DNA of 64,000 nucleotides from Pandoraea capi (GCF_902459735.1 NZ_CABPRV010000011.1:124001-188000); one strand, 5' to 3'. Counted from the stretch's first letter, positions 1 through 13,184 are shown. A program made the numbers and translations. Notes: generated by a model from the sequence alone, not told the origin.

Positions 1-1355
1 CGACCACGGTTGTCGAGCCTTGACCCGTCAACCGGGATTTCGGCCAGCCAGAGCTGATTGCCTTGACGGGCCACGTCGGTGATCTCCTCCACCAGCTTGG
101 TCGGCACATCCGTCACGCTTCGGGGCATGCTCGCAAGTTGCCACACCCAGGCATTGTTGCGGAACTGGCACGACAGCACTCTGCCGTCTGTATCCAGACT
201 GATCCCATTGACGCTGCAACCGCCGCCCTCGATCGCGAGCTTATCTTTTTCGAACTCGACGATGCCTCCCATCGCCTTGAGTTTTTCTGACCGGACAGAG
301 TCCGCCAACACCTCCTCCGCAGAAACCTTCTTCGCATCGTCGATGTCGTTGCCCGCCATCTGCAACTGGCCGCTCACCATGGCCCCCTTCTCGTCAGCGG
401 ATAAAGCACCGACCGTCGCGCTTTTCGCGGTCACCGTCTGCATGGAGAGTTTCCCCGAGCCTTCGATGTCTTTCGCACCGACGATGTCGCTCTTGGATTG
501 CAGATTCAGCGTGCCATTAAAATTTGCGTCAGCCCCAACATCCAGCGAGCCCATCCTCAGATGTCCGTTGCCCTCGATATTCCCCACCCCCGCAATGTTG
601 TGCCTAATGGGCTCGTTGGATGCGTCTTTCGCCTCCGCATCCGCAAAATTCAGATCGCCCGACATGGCGCGTGATCCGTCGCGTGAGACCGTATTGTTGA
701 GATCCTTGGTCTGAGAACCGCCGCGCATGGCGAGCAACCCCGCAACGCCTCCTTTCGGATTGACGATCGGCAACACGCCCTCGGCCTGATCGATGAATCG
801 GATCTGGCCCGGGTTACCGGACGTGGACAGACCACCGTATGTCCCGATCTTGCGTGCTGCAATGCTGGACATGTTGATGTCCGCGTCGGACGAGTACGTC
901 TGCCGTATCGGTTCGGTCAGGAATGTCAGCGTTTCGATCCGACAGGCGTCCTTCACTTCGCACACGCGGTCGACGTGAATCTCGTACTGCCCCACACCGG
1001 GCGGCGGTTTGTCCGAGACGCCCGGCAGCCGCAACGCCTGAATCAACGTTGTGGCGTTCAGGTTCTCGAGGCGGACGCTGTTATCCGGCAGCACTTTGCG
1101 CCGGAACTCGACGCCGTTGATCTGGAGCGCATCCCCTCCCTTGCCCGACAGCAACTTGTCGATTTCCCCGTGATGCTTGACCGTGAACGTCTCGACGGCA
1201 TTGCCGATGGTTTTGAGCGATTCCCCGATCCGCTCCGCCCGCTCGATGCGCATCTGGCGTGCCTGCTGAACACCCCAGAACGTAATCAGCGCACCCACGA
1301 CAGCCACCGCAATCGCGGCAGACACCAGGAAAATGCCGGATTGTTTCCTTCGCAT
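1..1355 (-). CDS. PilV-like (shufflon-type) type IVb pilus tip adhesin, C-terminus beyond window
   Basis: The frame is open from the ATG at 1355 to the window edge, giving 451 residues, so the C-terminus is missing. The N-terminus is a class-III/prepilin leader: MRRKQSG, then IFLVS and a hydrophobic stretch to about residue 28, with likely prepilin peptidase cleavage after Gly7. The middle part contains a KIGTYGGLSTSGNP-type segment and a GSRAMSGDLNF segment, the style of the constant region of PilV/shufflon proteins (Bac_shufflon family), which sit at the tip of thin type IVb pili and recognise recipient or host surfaces. In that family the C-terminus is the receptor-binding, sometimes invertible, part; here it lies outside the window. 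No other pil gene is visible. The family call rests on recalled resemblance, not on a search. Confidence 0.62.
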   Translation of the reverse strand, partial: MRRKQSGIFLVSAAIAVAVVGALITFWGVQQARQMRIERAERIGESLKTIGNAVETFTVKHHGEIDKLLSGKGGDALQINGVEFRRKVLPDNSVRLENLNATTLIQALRLPGVSDKPPPGVGQYEIHVDRVCEVKDACRIETLTFLTEPIRQTYSSDADINMSSIAARKIGTYGGLSTSGNPGQIRFIDQAEGVLPIVNPKGGVAGLLAMRGGSQTKDLNNTVSRDGSRAMSGDLNFADAEAKDASNEPIRHNIAGVGNIEGNGHLRMGSLDVGADANFNGTLNLQSKSDIVGAKDIEGSGKLSMQTVTAKSATVGALSADEKGAMVSGQLQMAGNDIDDAKKVSAEEVLADSVRSEKLKAMGGIVEFEKDKLAIEGGGCSVNGISLDTDGRVLSCQFRNNAWVWQLASMPRSVTDVPTKLVEEITDVARQGNQLWLAEIPVDGSRLDNRG

Positions 1356-1508
1356 TGACCACCCCCTTTGAGAACGGCCGCCGCGACCTTGGACACCGGT
1401 GACGACGGCGGCTGAAAAATCCCGACATTCTCTGTGAGGGCACTCCGGCAAGCTTTGGCATTTGTGCGGCGAGTCTCTTGCGAGGTCACCAATTCGAAAG
1501 GCGGATCG

Positions 1509-1546
1509 CAAAAAACAAAAGCCGCGGGACTTTCGTCACGCGGCTC
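1509..1546 (-). terminator. Rho-independent terminator after sdaA
   Basis: Read on the minus strand, the arms AGCCGCG and CGCGGCT (about 1520-1545) enclose an 11-12 nt loop and are followed by a T-rich run (TTTGTTTTTT). It lies 24 bases past the sdaA stop. Confidence 0.75.
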
Positions 1547-1569
1547 TCGTCGGTATCGACGTCAGGCCA

Positions 1570-2973
<1,404 letters not shown>

Positions 2974-3055
2974 GACGCTTTCCTGAAGTTCTGATACGTT
3001 TTTGTGACGCCTCGAATGCCACCAGTCTGGCGCATCCGCGTGACATCCATAGAGA

Positions 3056-3089
3056 CAAAAAGGGGCCAGCAATGTTTCTGCCGGCCCCC
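3056..3089 (-). terminator. Rho-independent terminator after gcvP
   Basis: On the minus strand GGGGCCGGC and GCTGGCCCC form a stem around a 9-nt loop (3062-3088), followed directly by TTTTT. It separates the gcvTHP unit from sdaA. Confidence 0.8.
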
Positions 3090-3114
3090 GTTTGTCGAAT
3101 CTTCGCGACGTCTG

Positions 3115-6042
<2,928 letters not shown>

Positions 6043-6152
6043 GGGTCAGATCTCTCGTTCGATCACGGCAAGTGACGGCGGGGCAATATCGGTAAGATCG
6101 GTAAGTCAGCGGCACCGGGGGACCGAAGCCCTCCCGGCGCCGTGTGTCGGCA

Positions 6153-6536
6153 TCAGCCGCCGATCTTCGCCGCGTATTGCTCGGCGTTCAGCAGCTTGTC
6201 CAGCTCGGCCGTGTTCGACGGCTTCACGCGGAACAGCCAGTTGCCGTAGGCGTCGCCGTTGATCAGGTCCGGCGAGCCCGGCACTTTCTGATTGACTTCG
6301 ATGATCTCGCCGCTGACCGGCGAGTGCACATCGGCAGCCGCCTTGACCGATTCGATCACGGTCGAGGCTTCGTCGGCGGCGACCGTGCGGCCGACGTCAG
6401 GCAGCTCGACGAATACGATGTCGCCCAGCGATTCCTGTGCGAAGTCGGTAATGCCGACCGTCACGGTACCGTCGGCTTCGAGGCGGGCCCATTCGTCGGA
6501 CTCGGTGTACTTGAGGTTATCGGGGATGTTCGCCAT
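6153..6536 (-). CDS. gcvH: Glycine cleavage system H protein (lipoyl carrier)
   Basis: Small lipoyl carrier that shuttles the aminomethyl intermediate between P, T and L proteins. The 127 residues are standard for the family. The lipoylated lysine is Lys65 in the conserved ESVKAAADV segment, followed by SPVSGEI. The start at 6536 has a GGAG site about 10 bases upstream. It lies between gcvT (74 bases) and gcvP (110 bases) on the same strand and is co-transcribed with them. Confidence 0.98.
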   Translation of the reverse strand: MANIPDNLKYTESDEWARLEADGTVTVGITDFAQESLGDIVFVELPDVGRTVAADEASTVIESVKAAADVHSPVSGEIIEVNQKVPGSPDLINGDAYGNWLFRVKPSNTAELDKLLNAEQYAAKIGG

Positions 6537-6610
6537 GTTGACGCTCCGGGATTCAGTGTTTGGGGTATTCGGTTTTCGGTAATTCGTGTCGCCGCACCGT
6601 GGCGCCGATC

Positions 6611-7717
6611 TCAGGCCACCACGGCCTTGCCGTGACGCACGAACGGTAATTTGACCACACGTGCGGGCAATTGCTTGTCACGAATTTGCACATGCACGGT
6701 CGCACCGTCCGGCACGCCCTTGGGCAGACGGGCGAAAGCGATCGATTGCTGAAGGCTCGGGCTGAAGGTGCCGCTGGTGATTTCACCGTCGCCTGCGTCC
6801 GTCACCACGACCTGATGCGCGCGCAGCACGCCGCCCTTGCCGTCGAGCACGAGGCCCGCGAAGCGCCACGTCTGGCCGCGCGAGAGCAGCGAATCCTTGC
6901 CGACGAACGTGCGCTCGCTTTCCTTCTCGACGGTCCAGGCAAGGCCGGCGTCGAGCGGCGACACGTCGTCGTCCATGTCCTGACCGTAGAGGTTCATGCC
7001 CGCTTCCAGACGCAGCGTGTCGCGCGCGCCCAGACCGGCCGGACGCACGCCGACTGCAACCAGCGCCTTCCACAGCGCCGCCACGTGGTCGGCATTCACG
7101 ATGACTTCGAAGCCGTCTTCCCCCGTGTAACCGGTGCGCGCGATCATCAGCTCACCGAAGGCGGTGTCTTTGGCGAACGCAGCGTTGAACGGTTTGAGGG
7201 CTTCGCTCGCGGCCTGGCTGCCCGGCACGGCCTGCCAGACTTTGGCGCGGGCGTTCGGCCCCTGCACGGCCACGATCGACAGATCGCGGCGCGGGGTGAT
7301 CGTCAGGCTGTAGTCGCCGTGCGCGTTGAGCTGACCGATCCACGCGAGATCCTTGTCGGCCGTACCGGCGTTCACGACGATGCGGAACCAGTCTTCAGCG
7401 ATGTAATAGATGATGAGGTCGTCGATCACGCCGCCGCTCGGGTTGAGCATGCAGGTGTAGAGCGCCTTGCCCGGGGTTTGCAGCTTGTCGACGTTGTTGG
7501 CGACGGCGAAGCGCAGGAATTCGCGGCAGCTCGGGCCGTGCAGGTCGACCACGCACATGTGAGAGACGTCGAACATGCCGGCGTCGGTGCGAACGGCGTT
7601 GTGCTCTTCGATCTGGGAGCCGTAGTTCACGGGCATGTCCCAGCCGCCGAAATCGACCATGCGGGCGCCGGCAGCGCGGTGCGTATCGTTAAGCGGGGTG
7701 CGTTTGAGTTCGGTCAT
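6611..7717 (-). CDS. gcvT: Aminomethyltransferase, glycine cleavage T protein
   Basis: Transfers the one-carbon unit from aminomethyl-lipoyl GcvH to tetrahydrofolate, releasing ammonia and 5,10-methylene-THF. The 368 residues match the family length. Visible signatures are the N-terminal [26 protein letters not shown]-type opening, the MFDVSHMC segment and the GYTGEDGFE motif that lines the folate site. The ribosome site is weak, which leaves room for control by the upstream leader. It is the first gene of gcvTHP, 98 bases downstream of the riboswitch terminator-like hairpin. Confidence 0.97.
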   Translation of the reverse strand: MTELKRTPLNDTHRAAGARMVDFGGWDMPVNYGSQIEEHNAVRTDAGMFDVSHMCVVDLHGPSCREFLRFAVANNVDKLQTPGKALYTCMLNPSGGVIDDLIIYYIAEDWFRIVVNAGTADKDLAWIGQLNAHGDYSLTITPRRDLSIVAVQGPNARAKVWQAVPGSQAASEALKPFNAAFAKDTAFGELMIARTGYTGEDGFEVIVNADHVAALWKALVAVGVRPAGLGARDTLRLEAGMNLYGQDMDDDVSPLDAGLAWTVEKESERTFVGKDSLLSRGQTWRFAGLVLDGKGGVLRAHQVVVTDAGDGEITSGTFSPSLQQSIAFARLPKGVPDGATVHVQIRDKQLPARVVKLPFVRHGKAVVA

Positions 7718-7814
7718 CGGGGCATCTGGCCGTCAGGCATCAAGGTTCATGAATTCCGGAAGATGTCGCCCCGCGAACCGCGAAAGCCACGCGCGACGCA
7801 CCGCCCGAAAATGC

Positions 7815-7914
7815 AAAAAGGGGTCATCTCGACGACCGGCACTTGGCGCAGACAACTCATACGGCGCGTGCTGATGCACTTGCCCTGCGCAATGCCAGTT
7901 GGCGAGATGACCCC
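7815..7914 (-). terminator. Long terminator-like hairpin, presumed expression platform of the glycine riboswitch
   Basis: On the minus strand GGGGTCATCTCG (7914-7903) pairs perfectly with CGAGATGACCCC (7831-7820), directly followed by TTTTT (7819-7815). Inside it CTGGCATTGCGCAG (7898-7885) pairs with CTGCGCCAAGTGCCGG (7851-7836), with one bulge, one mismatch region and a G-T pair. The outer arm starts inside the last bases of aptamer 2, so formation of P1 and of this hairpin could compete. The structure is drawn by eye; no folding energy was calculated. Confidence 0.7.
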
Positions 7915-8113
7915 TCTGTCCTTGGTACCTGAGAGATTGCCCGGTACGTACTGACCGGCCCCTTCGGTGGGTTGCCCGCGTGTCTCGCACACGGCAACCG
8001 CTCTCCAGAGATCGAAGGCGATGCCCTCGGCGCGGCCGGTCCTTGATGCCTGAGAGTTTATGGGTATTACCCCTTCGGCGGCGCCGGCATGTGCTTCCCG
8101 GCGCGCTCTCCCG
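7909..8113 (-). promoter_or_regulatory. Tandem (two-aptamer) glycine riboswitch ahead of gcvT
   Basis: Read on the minus strand, two copies of the glycine aptamer core follow each other. Aptamer 1 (about 8113-8035) has GGGAGAGC, GCCGCCGAAGGGG and AAACTCTCAGGCA, then AAGGAC. Aptamer 2 (about 8012-7909) has CTCTGGAGAGC, CCACCGAAGGGG and ATCTCTCAGGTAC, then AAGGACAGAGG. These are the conserved purine-rich cores of the gcvT-type glycine riboswitch, which normally turns on glycine breakdown genes when glycine is high. The placement directly ahead of gcvT fits that role. Confidence 0.93.
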
Positions 8114-8126
8114 ACCACGCTCGCGC

Positions 8127-8155
8127 ACTTTACGGGGAAAGCCAAAGGCTGTCAA
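8127..8155 (-). promoter_or_regulatory. Sigma-70-type promoter of the gcv operon
   Basis: Minus-strand TTGACA (8155-8150), 17-base spacer, TAAAGT (8132-8127). Transcription would begin near 8120, a few bases before the first riboswitch aptamer, which supports both calls. Confidence 0.7.
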
Positions 8156-8202
8156 TTTGCCGTAAATACGGTCCGGTTTTCCATACCTTTGGCGTCATGC
8201 CG

Positions 8203-9231
8203 TCAGCGCGATTCGCCGGGATTCGTGCCCGCCGGGCAGCCGTCCTTGCCCCAACGTCCGTTGCACACGGCCCAGATGCAGCGCTGCTTCGATATCACCT
8301 CGAACCAGCGATAGCGTTCGCATTGCGCAAGCGCTGCCGCGATCGTGGTGACGGCGGACGGCGCGGAGGCGACCGGCGAAGACGTTGGCGGCGGCGCCTC
8401 GGCCGCCGCGATCGGGCCGATGTCGCCGCCGTCGTAATGCGCGGGCAGATCGGCATTCGCGGTGGGGCGTGCGGTGGTGTCGGTGCCTTCGCGCCGGCTG
8501 AGCAATTGCATCATCTCGTCGGGCGCCGGTTTCGTGGCGGGCGGCGCAGACAGCGTGGTCGCGGCAGCGGTCAGGGCAGCCGTTGCGGCAGATGCCGAGA
8601 GCGGCGGCGGACTGACCGCACTGGCCGTGGCGGCCACCTCGGCAGCCGCGTCGGAAGCGGCGGCGTCCACGGCGGCGAGCGCCTGTGCACGCGCGGTCGC
8701 GGCGGATGCCTGACTGGTCTGATTGGCCTGATTGGACGGGCCGCCCTGCTGCGGCGTCACGACCGGCGCGTCGTTACCGGAATTGAAGGGTGTGACGGCG
8801 AGCCCGCCGGGCGGTTTGGGTACAGGGTCGACGTAAGGGGCGCGCAGATTCCACCAGATCCCGAGCAGGGCGATGGCCGCGAAGATGGCCGTCGCGATGA
8901 CGAGTGCGCTATTGAGCCAGCCGGGCTCTTCGTTCGTCTTGTTCGCCTTGCCGCTGCGATGCCTCGCGCGCCTGGCAGCAGGCGACGCCGACGACGAGGT
9001 GTCGGCCGCTCCATCGTCGGCACCGGGCGACGGCGCACCCAGCGAATCGATCACGCCGATGGCACCGACCGCGCCGGCAGTGCCGGCCGCGGCGCCGGTG
9101 ACGCCGGCCGCCGCAGCGGCACCCAGACCGTCATCCCGAAAGCCGGGTTCGGCGTCCATGAGTGTTGCGCCGCACTTCACACAGTGCAGCGCGCGCGTCG
9201 CATTGTTCGTCCCGCAGGTTGGGCATTGCAC
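8203..9231 (-). CDS. Zinc-ribbon, single-pass membrane protein of unknown function
   Basis: The 342-residue product starts with a two-CxxC zinc ribbon (CPTC at 3-6 and CVKC at 17-20), followed by an Ala/Gly-rich linker, an Arg/Lys-rich patch (about 88-100) and one membrane span (about 107-128, WLNSALVIATAIF onward). After the span comes a long Ala/Thr/Ser-rich, probably disordered stretch. The C-terminus is compact and cysteine-containing (CERYRWFEV, CIWAVC, DGCPAG). The expected topology is zinc ribbon in the cytoplasm and tail in the periplasm. I chose the GTG at 9231 because a GGTGAGG-type ribosome site is next to it and the zinc ribbon begins immediately; a longer frame to 9360 is open but looks non-coding. 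I do not recognise the function. Confidence 0.75.
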   Translation of the reverse strand: MQCPTCGTNNATRALHCVKCGATLMDAEPGFRDDGLGAAAAAGVTGAAAGTAGAVGAIGVIDSLGAPSPGADDGAADTSSSASPAARRARHRSGKANKTNEEPGWLNSALVIATAIFAAIALLGIWWNLRAPYVDPVPKPPGGLAVTPFNSGNDAPVVTPQQGGPSNQANQTSQASAATARAQALAAVDAAASDAAAEVAATASAVSPPPLSASAATAALTAAATTLSAPPATKPAPDEMMQLLSRREGTDTTARPTANADLPAHYDGGDIGPIAAAEAPPPTSSPVASAPSAVTTIAAALAQCERYRWFEVISKQRCIWAVCNGRWGKDGCPAGTNPGESR

Positions 9232-9589
9232 GGCGACCTCACCACGATGGCAACGTTCTTCATTATAGGCACCCGGTCGGCGTCGACGCCAGCACGTCCC
9301 ATGACGTCGGCGGCCGCCCGTCGCGTCGACCCCACAGTCGACACTACACAGATGACACACGTTGGCAACGCCCTCGGCGTGTCACGGCGGCGTGCCACCT
9401 GCGTGATAGACTTGCCCACCACCCGGCGCATGCCCGTCAGTCGCCCGTGAGCCCTTGCCCCCGAGCACATGAGCCGCTTCCCATGAAGCGGCTGGACGTT
9501 CGGAAGACGTCGAGGTCGCGGGCCCCATCAGGCATGCCGCACGCGGCCATCGCTTTCGTTGTCGCTCCTCGTTCCCATCGCGTCACACC
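9232..9589. other. Intergenic region between divergent zinc-ribbon gene and rep
   Basis: No convincing gene is visible. It holds a perfect 9-bp inverted repeat with a 4-nt loop (AGCCGCTTC CCAT GAAGCGGCT, 9472-9493), about 95 bases ahead of the helicase start. It has no T-run, so a terminator role is doubtful. Promoters for both divergent genes should lie here, but none is clear by eye. Confidence 0.45.
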
Positions 9590-11695
9590 ATGTCGTCCTT
9601 TCCGCTCAACCCTGCCCAGAACGAAGCCACGCACTATTTCGACGGCCCCTGCCTCGTGCTGGCCGGCGCGGGTAGCGGCAAGACACGTGTGATTACGCAA
9701 AAGATCGCGTGGCTCATCGAAGCGAAGGGTTTCGAGCCGAAGCACATCGCCGCCGTGACCTTCACGAACAAGGCCGCCGCCGAAATGCGCGAGCGCGTGG
9801 CCAAGCAGCTCGAAGGCAAGACACTCACCACGCCGGGCAAAGAGGGCCGCAAGGTTCCCGTCAATCAGCTCACCATCTGTACGTTCCACTCGCTGGGCGT
9901 GCAGATTCTGCGACGCGAAGCCGAGAACGTCGGACTGAAGCCGCAGTTCTCGATTCTCGACGCCGACGACTGCTTCGGCCTGATTCAGGAGCAGCTCGGC
10001 ACCACCGACAAGGCGATGATTCGCGGCGTGCAAACGGCGATCTCGCTCTGGAAGAACGGCCTCGTGACTCCGGAAGTCGCGCTGGCCGCTGCCGAGACGG
10101 CCGACGAGCATCAGGCCGCCCTCGTCTATCGCAACTACATGGCGACGTTGCAGGCGTATCAGGCGGTCGATTTCGACGATCTGATCCGCCTGCCCGCCGA
10201 GCTGTTCGAGCGCGACGAGGAAGTGCGCGATCGCTGGCAGAACAAGCTGCGCTACCTGCTGATCGACGAGTACCAGGACACCAACACCTGCCAGTATCTG
10301 CTGCTCAGACTGCTCGCCGGGCCGCGTGCCGCGTTCACCGCCGTGGGCGACGACGATCAGGCGATCTACGGCTGGCGCGGCGCCACGCTGGAAAACCTCA
10401 AGCAGTTGCAGGTCGACTTCCCGACACTCAAAGTCATCAAGCTCGAACAGAACTACCGCTCGACGTCGCGCATTCTGACGGCGGCGAACAACGTGATTGC
10501 GAAGAATCCGAAAATCTTCGAGAAGAAGCTCTGGAGCGAACACGGTCTCGGCGATCCGATCACCGTCACCGCCATGAACGACGAAGAGCACGAAGCCGAG
10601 TCGGTCGTCTTTCGCCTGTCCGCCCACAAGTTCGAACGCCGCGCCGAGTTTCGCGATTACGCGATCCTCTATCGCGGCAACCATCAGGCGCGCATCTTCG
10701 AGCAGGTGCTGCGGCGCGAGCGCATTCCTTATGTGCTCTCCGGCGGTCAGTCGTTCTTCGACAAGGCCGAAATCAAGGACTTGTGCGCATATCTGCGCCT
10801 GCTCGCCAATCCGGACGACGACCCGGCCTTCATCCGTGCCGTGACGACACCGCGGCGCGGTGTGGGCAGCACCACGCTCGAAGTGCTCGGCAGCTTCGCG
10901 GGGCAGGCCAAGGTGTCGCTGTTCGAAGCTGTCTACATGGGGGCGGTCGAAGCGCGCTTGCAACCGCGTCAGCTCGACCCGCTGCGTGCATTCTGCGACT
11001 TCATCCAGCGCATTGCGGCGCGGGCGGCGCGCGACCCGGCCAACGAGGTCATCGACGACCTGATGGAAGGCATTCACTACGAGGCGTATCTGTACGACAC
11101 GTTCGACGAGCGTCAGGCGCAGTCGCGCTGGACCACCGTGCTCGAATTCCTCGAATGGATGAAGCGCAAGGGCACCCGCAGCGAGACGTCGGCCACCGCC
11201 GAAGGGCTCGATTCGCTCGACGCGGACGACGACGCCAAGAGTCTGATGGAACTCACGCAGACCATCGCGTTGATGTCGATGCTCGAAGGCCGCGACGGCG
11301 ACGATCCCGACGCCGTGCGTCTGTCGACACTGCATGCATCGAAGGGATTGGAATACCCGCACGTGTTTCTCGTCGGCGTGGAGGAAGGTATCCTGCCGCA
11401 CCTTCGTGAGGACGAGGAAGTCACCGCCGAGAAGATCGAGGAAGAACGTCGGCTGATGTATGTCGGCATCACGCGCGCGCAACGCACGCTGCAACTGTCG
11501 TGGTGCAAGAAACGCAAGCGTGCCCGCGAGACGTACTCCTGCGAAGTGTCGCGCTTCGTGCCCGAGATGCAACTCGACGAAGCGCCGCCCCCGCCGCCCG
11601 AAGACGCCCCGATGTCGCCCAAGGACCGTCTCGCCAGTCTGAAGGCGATGCTCGCCGGCGGCGCGAACAAGACACCGTCGTCGTCCGGCGTCTGA
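9590..11695 (+). CDS. rep: ATP-dependent DNA helicase, UvrD/Rep family (Rep-like)
   Basis: Superfamily 1A 3'-5' helicase that unwinds DNA and clears protein roadblocks at forks. At 701 residues it has the size of Rep. SF1A motifs in order: Walker A AGAGSGKT (25-32), TFTNKAA (motif Ia), LLIDEYQDTN (Walker B, about 223), VGDDDQAIYGWRG (motif III), EQNYRST (motif IV), LSTLHASKGLEY (motif V) and VGITRAQ (motif VI). The N-terminus LNPAQNEATHYFDGPCLVLAG is closer to Rep than to UvrD. It stands alone, divergent from the zinc-ribbon gene and followed by a GC-rich hairpin. Telling Rep from UvrD or PcrA for certain would need an alignment. Confidence 0.92.
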   Translation: MSSFPLNPAQNEATHYFDGPCLVLAGAGSGKTRVITQKIAWLIEAKGFEPKHIAAVTFTNKAAAEMRERVAKQLEGKTLTTPGKEGRKVPVNQLTICTFHSLGVQILRREAENVGLKPQFSILDADDCFGLIQEQLGTTDKAMIRGVQTAISLWKNGLVTPEVALAAAETADEHQAALVYRNYMATLQAYQAVDFDDLIRLPAELFERDEEVRDRWQNKLRYLLIDEYQDTNTCQYLLLRLLAGPRAAFTAVGDDDQAIYGWRGATLENLKQLQVDFPTLKVIKLEQNYRSTSRILTAANNVIAKNPKIFEKKLWSEHGLGDPITVTAMNDEEHEAESVVFRLSAHKFERRAEFRDYAILYRGNHQARIFEQVLRRERIPYVLSGGQSFFDKAEIKDLCAYLRLLANPDDDPAFIRAVTTPRRGVGSTTLEVLGSFAGQAKVSLFEAVYMGAVEARLQPRQLDPLRAFCDFIQRIAARAARDPANEVIDDLMEGIHYEAYLYDTFDERQAQSRWTTVLEFLEWMKRKGTRSETSATAEGLDSLDADDDAKSLMELTQTIALMSMLEGRDGDDPDAVRLSTLHASKGLEYPHVFLVGVEEGILPHLREDEEVTAEKIEEERRLMYVGITRAQRTLQLSWCKKRKRARETYSCEVSRFVPEMQLDEAPPPPPEDAPMSPKDRLASLKAMLAGGANKTPSSSGV

Positions 11696-11736
11696 GTCTC
11701 CGAGCGCCCGGCGCCCGCCTCTGCGCACAAACGAAT

Positions 11737-11756
11737 AGCCCCCGCGTACGGGGGCT
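11737..11756 (+). terminator. GC-rich hairpin downstream of rep
   Basis: AGCCCCC GCGTAC GGGGGCT forms a perfect 7-bp stem 42 bases after the rep stop. No T-run follows, so it may slow rather than end transcription, or serve the opposing small gene. Confidence 0.5.
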
Positions 11757-11842
11757 GGTCTGAGGAACGGCGACGTCCTTACCGGGGCTGTCGGCGGCGG
11801 CAGGCGCGCCGTGAAGCCAATGCTGGCTTACTGCTGGAAACG

Positions 11843-11956
11843 CTACTTGCCACTACCCGAAGACGTCTGGTCACACGCGGTGGCCGGGCTCGACGCCACG
11901 ACAACGCCCGCAAGACCGGTCAAACAAAGCAGGACTGCCACCATCAGTTTTCGCAT
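11843..11956 (-). CDS. Small secreted peptide (37 aa), unknown function
   Basis: A 37-codon frame starts at the ATG at 11956, 8 bases behind a near-perfect AGGAGG ribosome site. The product opens with MRK and a hydrophobic core (LMVAVLLCLTGLAGVVVA), then SSPATA and a short polar tail CDQTSSGSGK. This looks like a signal peptide with cleavage after ATA, leaving about 10 residues. The cysteine at 28 is not in a good lipobox. It is too short for most gene callers. Size and layout recall entericidin-like peptides, but I see no sequence match. It converges on rep. Confidence 0.55.
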   Translation of the reverse strand: MRKLMVAVLLCLTGLAGVVVASSPATACDQTSSGSGK

Positions 11957-12211
11957 AGGCTCGCCTCCTCTCGTCGGATGAAATCAGTTGAAGTTTCACT
12001 ATAGGAGCGCATCCTTTCGAAGACAAAGATATCTTGACCATCGACGCAGCGCGGGTGATAGTCGGTAAAAAACGGGCGAAACATAACGCAAATCGCGTTG
12101 ATTTCGGCCCAATGCCCACACCTTCCTGCCGCGTCCGGCCATCCGATGCCCGACGCTCACCGCGGCGACGCGTGTGCGGCACCGATCCCCAAGTTTTGTG
12201 GAGCGTGGTGC

Positions 12212-12988
12212 GTGAGACTGCATATCCTGTCCGACCTGCATTTGTCCGTGGCGCCGCTGGCCATTCCCGACGTCGAAGCCGATGTGACGATTCTTGCCGG
12301 CGACATCAGCCGTCCGGCGCAAGCGATCGAATGGGCGAAGCAATTGCCACGCCCCGTCATCTACGTTCCCGGTAATCACGAGTTCTACGGTGCGACGCTC
12401 GCCGGCACGCTGGCCGAATTGCGACGTCTGACGGTGGGAAGCAACGTCCATCTGCTTGAGCGCAGTGCGTTGACGTTGGGCGGCGTGCGTTTCGTGGGGA
12501 CGACGTTGTGGTCCGATTTCGCGCTGTACGACGCCGAGGGCAAACATGACGCCGTGGTCGAGGAGTCGCAGAAGTTCGTGCGCGACTTCACGCGGATTCG
12601 CATCGGCGACCCGGCCGCGCCGTGGTCCGACCTGCCCTTCTTCACGCCGGACGATTGCGCGGCGCTCTGTCGCGAGAACGTCGCCTGGCTCGCGCGAACG
12701 CTGGCCACGCCGCACGACGGCCCGACGGTGGTCGTCACCCATCACGCGCCGACACCCCAGAGCATTCATCCGCGCTTTGCGGGATCGCTCGTGAATCCGG
12801 CATTCATTTCGGATTTGACCTCGCTCATCGACCAGTCCGATGCCGTGCTGTGGGTGCACGGCCATACGCATGATTCGTTCGATTATCGCGTTGGGCACAC
12901 CCGGGTGCTGTGCAATCCCCGTGGCTATTGCTTCGAGGGACGTGTGGAGAATCCGGCGTTCGATCCGCAGATGATCGTGCGCGTCTGA
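12212..12988 (+). CDS. Calcineurin-like metallophosphoesterase
   Basis: A 258-residue two-metal phosphoesterase. The five family motifs are present: SDLH near the N-terminus (D-x-H), GDIS (GD), GNHEFYG (GNH[E/D]), THHAP (H-x2 type) and GHTHDSFDY (GHxH). The substrate cannot be read from the sequence; relatives include cyclic-nucleotide and general phosphodiesterases. I chose the GTG at 12212 because it gives VRLHILSDLH right at the beta strand that starts the fold and has a GGAG site about 9 bases upstream; an ATG at 12098 is in frame but adds unlikely residues. A bidirectional terminator follows. Confidence 0.85.
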   Translation: MRLHILSDLHLSVAPLAIPDVEADVTILAGDISRPAQAIEWAKQLPRPVIYVPGNHEFYGATLAGTLAELRRLTVGSNVHLLERSALTLGGVRFVGTTLWSDFALYDAEGKHDAVVEESQKFVRDFTRIRIGDPAAPWSDLPFFTPDDCAALCRENVAWLARTLATPHDGPTVVVTHHAPTPQSIHPRFAGSLVNPAFISDLTSLIDQSDAVLWVHGHTHDSFDYRVGHTRVLCNPRGYCFEGRVENPAFDPQMIVRV

Positions 12989-13120
12989 GCGTTCGTCTGC
13001 GTGTTCGTCTGAGACACGCATTGCGCGCCCGGACGGTGGCCCGGACAGGCCACGACCCCGGCTGTCGGTCTGGCCGTCGGACGTGAGGTACGCCGAAAAC
13101 GTGAGCCAGCGTCGAAACGA

Positions 13121-13147
13121 AAATCCCCGCCGAAGCGGGGATTTTTT
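13121..13147. terminator. Bidirectional Rho-independent terminator
   Basis: A perfect 10-bp stem AAATCCCCGC / GCGGGGATTT with a CGAA loop, followed by T-rich sequence on the plus strand and TTTTCG on the minus strand. It lies between the convergent phosphoesterase and cytochrome genes. Confidence 0.85.
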
Positions 13148-13184
13148 ATTGCGGGATCGCCGATGGCGACGGCAGGCGCGGCGC

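Noticed and set aside
1-200. Shufflon recombination sites at the 3' end of the PilV-like gene
   Set aside because: No copy of the known 19-bp repeat core is visible inside the window; the relevant end lies outside.
9437-11728. Long minus-strand frame opposite the Rep-type helicase
   Set aside because: Antisense shadow; the plus-strand helicase has all SF1A motifs.
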